The translations under genes were made by a program, and so were the position numbers. Positions 17,726 to 25,486 of a stretch of 64,000 nt of DNA are shown here, in pieces. Below the pieces are notes generated by a model. It was not told where the DNA came from, did no database searches, and was given only the letters and a program-made list of their open reading frames with translations. Source of the stretch: an uncultured Prevotellaceae bacterium (GTDB lineage: Bacteria; Bacteroidota; Bacteroidia; Bacteroidales; Bacteroidaceae); the NCBI GenBank assembly GCA_947167515.1, contig CAMVIM010000015.1, positions 20,401-84,400 of the forward strand, read 5' to 3'. Numbering within the stretch: the first letter of the stretch is position 1; each line of letters opens with the position of its first letter.

Positions 17726-18208
17726 TTATGAATCAACTGAAGTAAAAGAATTAATTACTTTCAGGAAAAACTCAAATGCTTCGTTATAATCTTCTTTTTT
17801 GAAATTCTTGTAAAACCCATGACCTACATATGCACAAGAAGATTTATAAGCTGGATATTCAGTAAAAATGGCATTCAGTTTATCAACGAGTTTCTTTCCA
17901 GAGTCTTTAAGAGTTAAATCATAAGTGCTTCTGTCTTTTCTATTATGGGAGAACATACAGATAAGCTTTTGTTTCTCCTTTGTAATAAATAGATTATATA
18001 TCTTTCCTTCATAAATAATATCCACACCAACATATTCGCCAATGTTACATGGCTGAAGATTGGGAAACATGGTATTAGTCTGCTCTCTCCATGATTTACA
18101 GATAGCAGAAAAATACGTTTCGTATTCCTTTCTAAGCTGTTTCAACTCCTTTGATTTCTGGTCTATTTTGCTTTGCAAATCAACCAAATGCTGTTTTTCT
18201 TTATTCAT
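17726..18208 (-). CDS. Small coiled-coil protein, first gene of the UDG-like cassette
   Basis: 160 residues from ATG 18208 (MNKEKQHLVDLQSK). A start at 18256 is also open, but its first codons lie in the repeated exonuclease-tail sequence and read MCLDSKRNF, so 18208 is preferred. Residues 3-35 are a heptad-like coiled coil (LVDLQSKIDQKSKELKQLRK). The rest is a mixed alpha/beta domain with a GEYVGVDIIYEGKIYNLFI stretch and a YVGHGFYKNFKKEDY segment. No family recognised. Confidence 0.6.
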   Translation of the reverse strand: MNKEKQHLVDLQSKIDQKSKELKQLRKEYETYFSAICKSWREQTNTMFPNLQPCNIGEYVGVDIIYEGKIYNLFITKEKQKLICMFSHNRKDRSTYDLTLKDSGKKLVDKLNAIFTEYPAYKSSCAYVGHGFYKNFKKEDYNEAFEFFLKVINSFTSVDS

Positions 18209-18223
18209 ACGATTCAAATTTAA

Positions 18224-18256
18224 TGTTATAAAATTTCTCTTGCTATCCAAGCACAT
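18224..18256 (-). repeat. Exonuclease-tail repeat, copy 3
   Basis: 33 bp matching the 3' end of the exonuclease gene (20587-20619) at 28 of 33 positions, same orientation. The right half, CTATCCAAGCACATG, is identical in all three copies. It lies at the boundary between the broken PLD N-terminus and the UDG-like cassette. Confidence 0.8.
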
Positions 18257-18428
18257 GCTTTAGTTTACCTTCTGAGCGAACTTGTGCAATTTCTACACAG
18301 GTTGCTTCACTCACTAATTCGTCCGCATCTTTAATGTCAGCCGTACCATTCCAAAGCGAGTGCTTCGCATTGAGAGCACATGAAAGCACTTCTTTGTAGT
18401 GGGATGAGTTGGAGATGTAGGTGAACAT
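18243..18428 (-). pseudogene. N-terminal remnant of a phospholipase D-like protein
   Basis: 61-codon frame starting 5 bp after the Mrr-like gene. The first ~34 residues (HYKEVLSCALNAKHSLW, then GTADIKD) look like the N-terminus of the small PLD-like proteins whose C-terminus is at 14121-14363. After TADIKD the sequence no longer matches that family and ends within the exonuclease-tail repeat (stop TAG in TTGGATAG). The two fragments are on the same strand in the right order, about 3.9 kb apart. Confidence 0.65.
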
Positions 18429-18433
18429 GATAA

Positions 18434-19486
18434 TTAAAGATTATTACCAACCCCAAGAAAACCTGCATCTAATAGCATAGAAGAAAAACTATTACCATCT
18501 ATTAATTGGACATTCGTCTCTTTTGCCAAATTAATGCATTCTTGAGTGAATGATTCAGATGAAGATATCACCCAATATATTTTAGAATACCCATCGTCTT
18601 GCCTATCGCCTTTTAACTCTTTCAGATGAGATATTTGTTCGGTAGCCCAGCTATTGGTTTCTCCACGATAATGTTTTACTTGCACATAATAAATTGTTTT
18701 CAAAAGGTCAAAGGTAGCTATAACATCTACATCCTCATAGTCAACTTTGCCCGTTGGATTTTTAGGAGGAATCACTACGGAACTGGCGCCAACTCTCTCA
18801 AAAAAACATTTAACCAAATTCTCAAACTTATCCGGATTCAACTTTTCTTGAATAATAGAACAAATATTGGGAACCACATCGTTGATTTCATTTCGGAAAT
18901 GAATAGGTTTGTTTTGATGGTAGCCCTCCAATGCCTTAAGAACACTTTCTTTTAGGTCGTTTATGCAGACATTCGTCTGTCTAACTTTCAATCTTGCTGT
19001 TAATGCACTATCAGCATAATCATATCTAGATATACCCTTTTGGATTATCTTTACACGTCTTGCAAAGCCAAGATCTATCTTGTCATGATTGGAGTCTATC
19101 AAATAACCATCATCATCTCTTAGTATCTCATCTCCATTCCAATTCTTTATGACCACATCTCTTATATCCTTAACCATGATAGGCTTGTCATCCAGTAATT
19201 CGAATATGGAAAAAGCACCATAGGTCGGAACAACAACCCAGTCACCAGCTTTCATTTCCTTAATGAAGTTCCACAACTGGTAACGTCCTCTTGAGAGTTC
19301 ACCCCATTTTACCATCAACTGTTCTCCAATGAACTGCCAGCCATTATCTCCTCTGACACCTTCAATGAAACCATCTTCTTCAAAATCACTCCACCCATAG
19401 CTGAGATAGTTGTTGTCAAGCAATGGGTACGAAATCTCTGCAATATGGCTAATGCGATGTATCCAATAGTTTCTTTGTATTTCCAT
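18434..19486 (-). CDS. Mrr-like restriction endonuclease
   Basis: 350 residues. The N-terminal ~190 residues, with DWVVVPTYGAFSIFEL, form an OB/EVE-like or target-recognition part that I cannot assign. The C-terminal ~130 residues hold an Mrr/PD-(D/E)XK nuclease core: DYEDVDVIATF supplies the Asp and YYVQVKHYRG the QxK, followed by INLAKETNVQLIDGNSF, the usual Mrr_cat end. Such enzymes cut modified or foreign DNA. It is followed 5 bp downstream by the PLD N-terminal remnant, a pairing often seen in defence loci. AT-rich, suggesting acquisition. Confidence 0.8.
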   Translation of the reverse strand: MEIQRNYWIHRISHIAEISYPLLDNNYLSYGWSDFEEDGFIEGVRGDNGWQFIGEQLMVKWGELSRGRYQLWNFIKEMKAGDWVVVPTYGAFSIFELLDDKPIMVKDIRDVVIKNWNGDEILRDDDGYLIDSNHDKIDLGFARRVKIIQKGISRYDYADSALTARLKVRQTNVCINDLKESVLKALEGYHQNKPIHFRNEINDVVPNICSIIQEKLNPDKFENLVKCFFERVGASSVVIPPKNPTGKVDYEDVDVIATFDLLKTIYYVQVKHYRGETNSWATEQISHLKELKGDRQDDGYSKIYWVISSSESFTQECINLAKETNVQLIDGNSFSSMLLDAGFLGVGNNL

Positions 19487-19523
19487 AACTGTAAATTATT
19501 TAGTCCAACTTTTCAAAATCAAA

Positions 19524-19556
19524 TTCACAAAATCTCTCTGGCTATCCAAGCACATG
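19524..19556 (-). repeat. Exonuclease-tail repeat, copy 2
   Basis: 33 bp identical to 20587-20619, the last codons and stop of the exonuclease gene. It lies just after the stop codon of the RhuM-Fic gene and before the start of the Mrr-like gene, in the same orientation as the original. Confidence 0.85.
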
Positions 19557-19561
19557 TTGTA

Positions 19562-20530
19562 TTATACATTTTGCTGATTAATCAGGTTCACCACCACCTT
19601 CACCATCACGTCCTTTTCCTCTGTTTTACTTTCGGCAATCATCAGGGTGAGAGCAACAAGAGTGTTGTCGGCCAATCGCTTCGAACCATCCTCACGATAG
19701 AGGATGCCGTTGTTGTTGAGGAACCAAAGGAACAGGGTGGCGGCAATGCGTTTATTGCCATCGCTGAAGGAGTGGTTCTTCGTCACAAGATAGAGCAGCA
19801 TGGCAGCTTTTTCTTCCACACTGGGATAGAGTTCCTCACCTCCGAATGTCTGGTAAATCTGCCCAATACTGCTTTTGAACGAATCGTCCTTCTCATTGCC
19901 AAAAAGAACAGAGCCACCAAACTTTTCGCGCAGTCGCTGAATCTCTTTCATCGCGTTTTCGTAAGTGGCGTGAAAGGGTTCCTCCTTCGTGGTTTTTTCA
20001 ATGGTCAACCGCTCGTAGTCGTAGTTGTCGAGTGTGTCGAGAGCATAGGTGTAATCTGTCACGACCTCAAACAAGGCCCTGTTCTCTTCTGTGGAAAGTG
20101 ATTGGTTCTGGAGGGTGCGCCCCAACATACCCACCAGCTGGCGAAGCTCCCCAATCTGTTCGTGGCGAATTCGCTCATTGACGGCATAACCTTTGACCAT
20201 GTACTCTTTCAGAACCTTTCGTGCCCAGATACGGAAAGCGGTACCTCGTTTGCTTTTCACACGATAGCCAACGGAGATGATAACATCGAGGTTATAAAAT
20301 GGCACAGGCTTTTTGATTCCATTAACGTGTAAAAAATGCACGTTATCATCTTTCTCCAACTCCCCGTCCTTAAATACATTAATGATGTGGCGACGGATGT
20401 TTGAGTCTTCCCTTTCAAAAAGAAGAGCCATCTGGTTAGTGTTTAGCCACACAGTCTCGTTCTCCAGACGCACATCTATCTGCGTTTGTCCATCTTCTGT
20501 CTGATAAATGACAATTTTATCTTCTTCCAT
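19562..20530 (-). CDS. RhuM family protein with C-terminal Fic/Doc domain
   Basis: 322 residues from ATG 20530 (an in-frame TTG at 20539 is less likely). Residues ~1-120 form the RhuM domain (TVWLNTNQMALLFER, FYNLDVIISVGYRVKSKRG, FRIWARKVLKEYMVKGYA), a virulence/mobile-element family thought to bind DNA. Residues ~180-322 are Fic/Doc-like with HSFSDGNKR at 253-261; unlike the gene at 12962, the His (253) is kept. Family members may act as toxins or regulators. The minus-strand -7 box TATCTTTG is at 20549-20556, leaving a leader of roughly 12 bases. Confidence 0.85.
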   Translation of the reverse strand: MEEDKIVIYQTEDGQTQIDVRLENETVWLNTNQMALLFEREDSNIRRHIINVFKDGELEKDDNVHFLHVNGIKKPVPFYNLDVIISVGYRVKSKRGTAFRIWARKVLKEYMVKGYAVNERIRHEQIGELRQLVGMLGRTLQNQSLSTEENRALFEVVTDYTYALDTLDNYDYERLTIEKTTKEEPFHATYENAMKEIQRLREKFGGSVLFGNEKDDSFKSSIGQIYQTFGGEELYPSVEEKAAMLLYLVTKNHSFSDGNKRIAATLFLWFLNNNGILYREDGSKRLADNTLVALTLMIAESKTEEKDVMVKVVVNLINQQNV

Positions 20531-20548
20531 ACTTTTCAATTATTTTTG

Positions 20549-20556
20549 CAAAGATA
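20549..20556 (-). promoter_or_regulatory. -7 box for the RhuM-Fic gene
   Basis: TATCTTTG on the minus strand, 18 bases before the ATG at 20530. It lies in the short gap after the exonuclease gene, so RhuM-Fic has its own promoter. Confidence 0.6.
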
Positions 20557-20586
20557 CGTCTTTTCATTGAAAATATTACATCCTCT

Positions 20587-20619
20587 TTCACAAAATCTCT
20601 CTGGCTATCCAAGCACATG
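20587..20619 (-). repeat. Exonuclease-tail repeat, copy 1 (source, inside the gene)
   Basis: The last ten codons (CAWIAREIL end) and TGA stop of the exonuclease gene. The same 33 bp occur at 19524-19556 (identical) and 18224-18256 (28/33), all in the same orientation. Confidence 0.85.
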
Positions 20620-21079
20620 CTTCTGCATCGGCAAGGGCATGGTGGTGGTCTTTGAGGCAGTACCCGCAGGCTTCGGCAACGGTTTGCAGTTGATGGTTCT
20701 CCAGATGAGGAAGGACACGACGAGAGACACGGAGGGTGTCGTAGAATTCGTAGTCGGGGTAGTCCATCTGATAGACGCGGAACACGGCTTTCAGGCATCC
20801 TTCGTCGAAGGGTTTGTTGTGAGCCACAAGGGGAAGGCCTTCAATCAGAGGCTCTATCTGCGCCCATACTTTGGGAAACACGGGGGCATCGTCCGTGTCT
20901 TCATGGCAAAGTCCATGCACCTGCGAACACCAGTAGTTATAATAGTTGGGCTCTGGCTGGATGAGCGAGTAGAACGTGTCCACTATCTCACCATTTCGCA
21001 CAATCACAATACCCACAGAGCACACGCTACTGCGCTCATTGTTCGCCGTTTCAAAATCTATAGCTGCAAAATCCTTCAT
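20588..21079 (-). CDS. 3'-5' exonuclease, DnaQ/DEDD family
   Basis: 163 residues. The DEDD active site is visible: FAAIDFETAN (Asp/Glu, Exo I, residues 4-13), LVAHNKPFDEGCL (Exo II Asp) and HHALADAEACA (Exo III, His and Asp, DEDDh subtype). It matches the stand-alone exonucleases annotated as DNA polymerase III epsilon-like, which trim 3' ends of DNA or RNA. Its ATG overlaps the stop of the WYL gene by four bases, so they are translationally coupled. Its 3' end is the source of the repeats at 19524 and 18224. Confidence 0.88.
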   Translation of the reverse strand: MKDFAAIDFETANNERSSVCSVGIVIVRNGEIVDTFYSLIQPEPNYYNYWCSQVHGLCHEDTDDAPVFPKVWAQIEPLIEGLPLVAHNKPFDEGCLKAVFRVYQMDYPDYEFYDTLRVSRRVLPHLENHQLQTVAEACGYCLKDHHHALADAEACAWIAREIL

Positions 21080-22020
21080 TTCGGGTCATCTTTATATTTG
21101 TTCCACATTCTTTCAATTCTTCCTGCCATCTCCTTGCGCAACCATTCTGGCTCCAGCACCTCCATGTCCTCACCATTCCAGAGCAGTTCCTGCTGGAAGT
21201 CGAAGGTGGGGCGAAGACGATAGGTGAAGATGCTGTATTCCTCGTTGCGCTCCCTTTCTTTCTGCGACTCATGCAAAGCGAGGTCACGGATATAGTTGGC
21301 CTGCCCTGCCGACACCTTCAGCTTCACGGTCTGAATCTTCGTGTGGTGGTCGGCAATGACACCAAAGCACCCATCAAAATATTCCTCCGCATTCCAATCC
21401 TTGGGCATCTCGAAAGACTCTTCCGTCTGCTGCAGGTCCAGAATGCGGTCAAGGGCATAAATTCTTGATCCCTTCTGATGGTAGTAGGCATAGGTGCTGA
21501 GGGCAACCAGATACCAGCGCTGACGGAAGAGCTTCACACAATAGGGATGCACATCGAAGCAGTTCTCCTCATCTTTCCAATAGCTGTGATAGGTCATGTT
21601 GAGCACCTTGCCCTCCTTCATCGCCTCGATGATGGTTTGCAGATGTTCCTGCCCCGATGGCACATACTCCAGCAGGATGCGGTCTTTGATGCTCTCACTT
21701 TTCGTCAAGACATTACTCACACAGATGGTGTTGATCAGCCATGAGCTAAGTCCATTGTTGAAGATGTCCCGCTCGTTCTCGATATAATAACGGTATTCAC
21801 CGCAATTCTCATTCTCGATATCGAGTTTGAACATATCCCTGATGGCATAGCGCCAGTTGTCGAAGGTGCGTTTGGCAAGTTCCACACCCTCGCTGATTTC
21901 CTCATCACGCACCCACCTTCTGTTCAGTTCCCTGAACGAAATCTTTCCTGCGCGATAGATGGTGTCTATCACCCACACATACTTGTTAATCAAGGTCTGT
22001 CCTCTGTCATTTTTCATCAT
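21076..22020 (-). CDS. WYL domain transcriptional regulator
   Basis: 314 residues from ATG 22020; an open frame extends to a GTG at 22050, but those codons overlap the -7 box TATCTTTG. The N-terminal part (residues ~5-70) is a winged helix (KISFRELNRRW, SEGVELAKRTFDNWR). The WYL domain spans ~120-210, with VLNMTYHSYW, HPYCVKLFRQRWYLVALS and YALDRI, followed by a C-terminal WCX-like part. WYL proteins sense nucleic acids or nucleotides and often control defence loci. It leads an operon with the exonuclease. Confidence 0.88.
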   Translation of the reverse strand: MMKNDRGQTLINKYVWVIDTIYRAGKISFRELNRRWVRDEEISEGVELAKRTFDNWRYAIRDMFKLDIENENCGEYRYYIENERDIFNNGLSSWLINTICVSNVLTKSESIKDRILLEYVPSGQEHLQTIIEAMKEGKVLNMTYHSYWKDEENCFDVHPYCVKLFRQRWYLVALSTYAYYHQKGSRIYALDRILDLQQTEESFEMPKDWNAEEYFDGCFGVIADHHTKIQTVKLKVSAGQANYIRDLALHESQKERERNEEYSIFTYRLRPTFDFQQELLWNGEDMEVLEPEWLRKEMAGRIERMWNKYKDDPK

Positions 22021-22172
22021 AGTTCTGGTATTTTTCTGCAAAGATAGCACAAAGATACGCCAAATAGTGGCAGAGGCTTGAAAAAAGTGAGATTATTGTT
22101 TCGCTTTCATGTGGAATTAAACTTTTAAGGCTTCATCTATCTGCTTTGCCTGACTGACGGCTTGTGGCTGCA

Positions 22173-23537
22173 CTAAAACAGTATTTTCCAGACGGAACTG
22201 ATGCTGTAGCGGTTTTTCATGTAGTGGGAGAAGGTGTGGTAGTAGTCGGCAATGATACCCCAGGCGTAGTTGTCGGTGTCGAGACATTCGTAGGAAACAC
22301 CGATGCCACATTCGAACTTGGTTTCGTCGGGAATGGTGTAGGACTTCACACCGTTGGTGAGGGTGATGCCGTCCATGATGCGGACACCGGCAAAAGCACG
22401 GGCACCCACACGCTGACCGAGAGAAAAAGGGGCGCTGTATTTGGCTCCTGCATCGAAGTGGTAGATGTCAAGATTGCCACCTGTAAAGATGGGTGCGTCG
22501 GCGGGTTCATTGCCATATACCTTCATCTGGGCATCGACGGCACGAGCCATCAGTTCGATGGAAAAATAAGGGGATGTGTGAAAAGAGAGGTCGGCACCCA
22601 CGGCGATGGCTGCACCCGTCTTCAGGGTGGCATCGTCGAATTTCACTTTGCGGTTGCCTATCTCGGTGCCTGCCACGAAGGAATAGCCCGATGGCTGGGC
22701 GTTGAACTTCATGAGGCGCAGGACGTCCTTGCGGCGCACTTCGGGGCGGTTGATGGCATCGGCACCAAAAATCTTGTCGGTGAGGAAATAGGCCAGATTG
22801 GTACTCACCGTGCCGATGCCTGCACCCATGTAGAGGTCGTGCATCCAGTGCTTGTTGTGCTTGATGCGCAGAAATTGCGTGGCGGTGGCGGTGGTGTAAC
22901 TGCCCACCGAAATCCACGGGGAGATGTAGCCATACTCGCGGCTCAACACCGTGGCCGACACGAAGGCGAAGGAGGTGTGGCCCGACGGGAAGGAATGGCG
23001 GTCGCTACGGTCGGGGCGAGTCTCATGAATGGTGTGCTTCAGCAGTTCTGATGCACCAAAGGAGATGCTCAATGCCATGGCGTTGGCAGTCAGCATACGT
23101 TCGAGTTTTGAACGGCTCTTCACACCTGCGGCTTTCATCACCCAGTTGGCCACTAAAGGCACACCGGCCACTCCATAATCAATCCAGTTGCATCCGTCAC
23201 CTTTGCGTTCAAACTGTGCTGGATGGGTGATAGAGTTGTGGTCGGTCCAGGTGAGCAGCAAGCCTCGTGCCAACGGCAGCACACCATCGGTGCTCATCGA
23301 CATTTCTTTCTTCAGCCGCAATGCCTCAAACTGCCTGACCGCCGCCTCCACTTTTTGCTGCTGGCGCACAGTTTCATAGGTCTGCATGAGGGAGTCTATC
23401 TGTGCCAGATAGGTCGAATCCATTTGCTGCACAGGCACAGTGGGTGTGGCCACGACGAAGGAATCGGGGAGGTGGGTCTGTGCGGAGACAGACAGCAGGG
23501 GGAAGAGAAGAAGGAGAACTGAAATAAGACTTCGCAT
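22173..23537 (-). CDS. PAP2 family acid phosphatase with C-terminal beta-barrel-like region
   Basis: 454 residues from ATG 23537 (signal peptide MRSLISVLLLLFPLLSVSAQ); a TTG at 23549 also keeps the frame open. All three PAP2 motifs are present: Kx6RP (K167-RP174-175), PSGH (184-187) and Rx5Hx3D (R224, H230, D234). Such enzymes dephosphorylate lipid or undecaprenyl pyrophosphate, or lipid A. Residues ~255-454 alternate short strands and end in WKILF, consistent with an outer-membrane or surface-exposed extension. It stands alone, with a gap of about 95 bp to fba. Confidence 0.88.
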   Translation of the reverse strand: MRSLISVLLLLFPLLSVSAQTHLPDSFVVATPTVPVQQMDSTYLAQIDSLMQTYETVRQQQKVEAAVRQFEALRLKKEMSMSTDGVLPLARGLLLTWTDHNSITHPAQFERKGDGCNWIDYGVAGVPLVANWVMKAAGVKSRSKLERMLTANAMALSISFGASELLKHTIHETRPDRSDRHSFPSGHTSFAFVSATVLSREYGYISPWISVGSYTTATATQFLRIKHNKHWMHDLYMGAGIGTVSTNLAYFLTDKIFGADAINRPEVRRKDVLRLMKFNAQPSGYSFVAGTEIGNRKVKFDDATLKTGAAIAVGADLSFHTSPYFSIELMARAVDAQMKVYGNEPADAPIFTGGNLDIYHFDAGAKYSAPFSLGQRVGARAFAGVRIMDGITLTNGVKSYTIPDETKFECGIGVSYECLDTDNYAWGIIADYYHTFSHYMKNRYSISSVWKILF

Positions 23538-23632
23538 GAAAATCCTCAATTATCAATTCAACAAAAAAAGGCACAACCACAGGCAAAAGTGTCTGCAGTT
23601 GCGCCTATCGAGTTAATTAAGAATTTTGCGAA

Positions 23633-24631
23633 TTACTGAGCGAGTTTGCCATCAGAACCAAGAACGTTGACAATCTTGTGGATGTACATCTTCTTCATGT
23701 TCTCGCGGGCTGGCTTCAGATACTGACGTGGGTCGAAGTCGCCGGGGTGCTCAGCCAAGTGCTTGCGGATGGCAGCCGTCATGGCCAGACGTGAGTCTGA
23801 GTCGATGTTGATTTTGCAAACGGCAGACTTGGCAGCCTTGCGGAGTTGCTCTTCTGGAATGCCGATAGCAGCCTCGAGGTGACCGCCGTACTTGTTGATG
23901 GTGTTCACTTCTTCCATTGGAACTGAAGAAGAACCGTGGAGCACGATGGGGAAACCAGGGAGTTTCTTCTCGATTTCGTGCAGGATGTCGAATGCCAATG
24001 GTGGAGGTACGAGCACGCCGTTGACGAGAGTACACTGCTCTGGAGTGAACTTGTGGGCACCGTGAGAAGTGCCGATAGAGATGGCGAGAGAGTCGCAACC
24101 AGTGCGAGTAGAGAAGTCAATCACCTCTTCGGGCTTAGTGTAGTGAGACTCGGCCGACTGAACCTCGTCTTCCACGCCAGCGAGCACACCCAACTCAGCC
24201 TCAACGGTCACATCGAACTGGTGAGCGTAGTCAACCACCTTCTTGGCGAGGGCGATGTTCTCCTCGTAGGGGAGTGAAGAGCCGTCAATCATCACAGAAG
24301 AGAAACCGTTGTCGATGCACTCCTTGCAGAGTTCGAAGGTGTCTCCGTGGTCGAGGTGAAGCACGATTTCAGGATGCTCGCAGCCGAGTTCCTTTGCATA
24401 CTCCACAGCACCCTTGGCGAGGTTGCGGAGAATGGTGCCGTTGGCATAGTTGCGGGCACCCTTGCTGACCTGCATGATAACGGGAGACTTTGTTTCCACT
24501 GCAGCCATCACGATAGCCTGCATCTGCTCCATTGTGTTGAAGTTGAAAGCTGGAATGGCGTAACCGCCTGCAACAGCTCTTTTGAACATCTCGCGAGTGT
24601 TCACGAGACCAAGTTCTTTGTAGCTTACCAT
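23633..24631 (-). CDS. fba: Class II fructose-bisphosphate aldolase
   Basis: 332 residues from ATG 24631 (MVSYKELGLVNTREMF); the frame stays open 15 codons upstream, but those lie in the AT-rich leader. Cleaves fructose 1,6-bisphosphate to DHAP and glyceraldehyde 3-phosphate in glycolysis. Motifs: FNTMEQMQAIV, VLHLDHGDTFELCK (zinc ligands), VEAELGVLAGVED, SIGTSHGAHKF and VLHGSSSVP. The -7 box TACCTTTG lies at 24688-24695 on the minus strand, with a leader of about 50 bases. Confidence 0.95.
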   Translation of the reverse strand: MVSYKELGLVNTREMFKRAVAGGYAIPAFNFNTMEQMQAIVMAAVETKSPVIMQVSKGARNYANGTILRNLAKGAVEYAKELGCEHPEIVLHLDHGDTFELCKECIDNGFSSVMIDGSSLPYEENIALAKKVVDYAHQFDVTVEAELGVLAGVEDEVQSAESHYTKPEEVIDFSTRTGCDSLAISIGTSHGAHKFTPEQCTLVNGVLVPPPLAFDILHEIEKKLPGFPIVLHGSSSVPMEEVNTINKYGGHLEAAIGIPEEQLRKAAKSAVCKINIDSDSRLAMTAAIRKHLAEHPGDFDPRQYLKPARENMKKMYIHKIVNVLGSDGKLAQ

Positions 24632-24993
24632 AATAAAATTTGTATTTATATTATTAATAAATATATGTGTTTTCACAAAAACGATTGCAAAGGTAGTGAA
24701 AAGTTAGGAGTTTGGAGTTAGAAGTTAGGAGTTTTTTTCATTTTTCGAGGCACTTTTTTTGTTGGAAAGACCAAAACATGCGCTTTTGTTTTGTCCATTT
24801 CATAAAAAGCTATGCTGCAAATGGACTGAAAGGATGGCATTTTACCCCAAAAAATGAAAAAAGAGCGTTTTTTATTTTGTATTTTGCGGAATTTGCGCTA
24901 CCTTTGCACCGCTTTTGCAAAAAAGGCATCAGAGAAAAAAATAATTTGTTACACCAGCAGTAGTATATTGACTGTATAAAACAAAACAAAACA
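24632..24993. promoter_or_regulatory. Divergent promoter region of fba and rpmE2
   Basis: 362 bp without a convincing gene. Minus strand: TACCTTTG at 24688-24695 for fba. Plus strand: TTTG 24876-24879 and TACCTTTG 24899-24906 with a 19-base spacer for rpmE2, close to consensus. Between them, 24697-24735 is a degenerate tandem tract of AGTTAGGAGTT/TGGAGTTAGA words. Confidence 0.75.
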
Positions 24994-25248
24994 ATGAAAA
25001 AAGGTATTCACCCAGACAATTATCGCCCCGTCATCTTCAAGGATATGTCAAACGGCGATATGTTCCTTTCCCGCTCCACTGCCAAGAGCAGCGAAACTGA
25101 AATGTTCGAAGGCCAGGAGTATCCAGTAATCAAGATTGAAATTTCTTCAACTTCTCACCCATTCTATACTGGTAAGGCTAAGCTCGTCGATACCGCAGGT
25201 CGTGTCGATAAGTTCATGAACCGCTACGCCGCCATGAAGAAGAAGTAA
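24994..25248 (+). CDS. rpmE2: 50S ribosomal protein L31 type B
   Basis: 84 residues; [19 protein letters not shown], then [11 protein letters not shown] and a basic end, all standard for L31B. It lacks the CxxC zinc site of type A, as expected. It binds the 50S central protuberance and bridges to 30S. Expressed from the promoter at 24876-24906 and followed by a terminator at 25302. Confidence 0.96.
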   Translation: MKKGIHPDNYRPVIFKDMSNGDMFLSRSTAKSSETEMFEGQEYPVIKIEISSTSHPFYTGKAKLVDTAGRVDKFMNRYAAMKKK

Positions 25249-25301
25249 GCATTCTGAGGGGATGTTCCCAAAGAATGGTCACAAGAATAAAGAATCTAAG
25301 C

Positions 25302-25342
25302 AAACAGGAGGTTTCACCATCAGGCGATACCTCCTGTTTTTT
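25302..25342 (+). terminator. Intrinsic terminator after rpmE2
   Basis: AAACAGGAGGT (25302-25312) pairs perfectly with ACCTCCTGTTT (25329-25339), followed by a T-run to 25342. The rest of the gap to 25486 shows no gene. Confidence 0.85.
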
Positions 25343-25486
25343 GTCGTTCCGCCTTCATGACGGAGGCACTCTATGCGCAGCGTCGGAAAGCTCACGGACT
25401 TTCCCCCACTACCCTCGCGAGCCTTACGGCGTAAAGCTCAGAGATGCAACGGAAGGACGTTTTGAGAACAGGAAGAAGGGAACCAC

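Noticed and set aside
24712..24963. 83-codon frame before rpmE2
   Set aside because: It runs across the rpmE2 promoter, is AT-rich low complexity, and has no recognisable motif.
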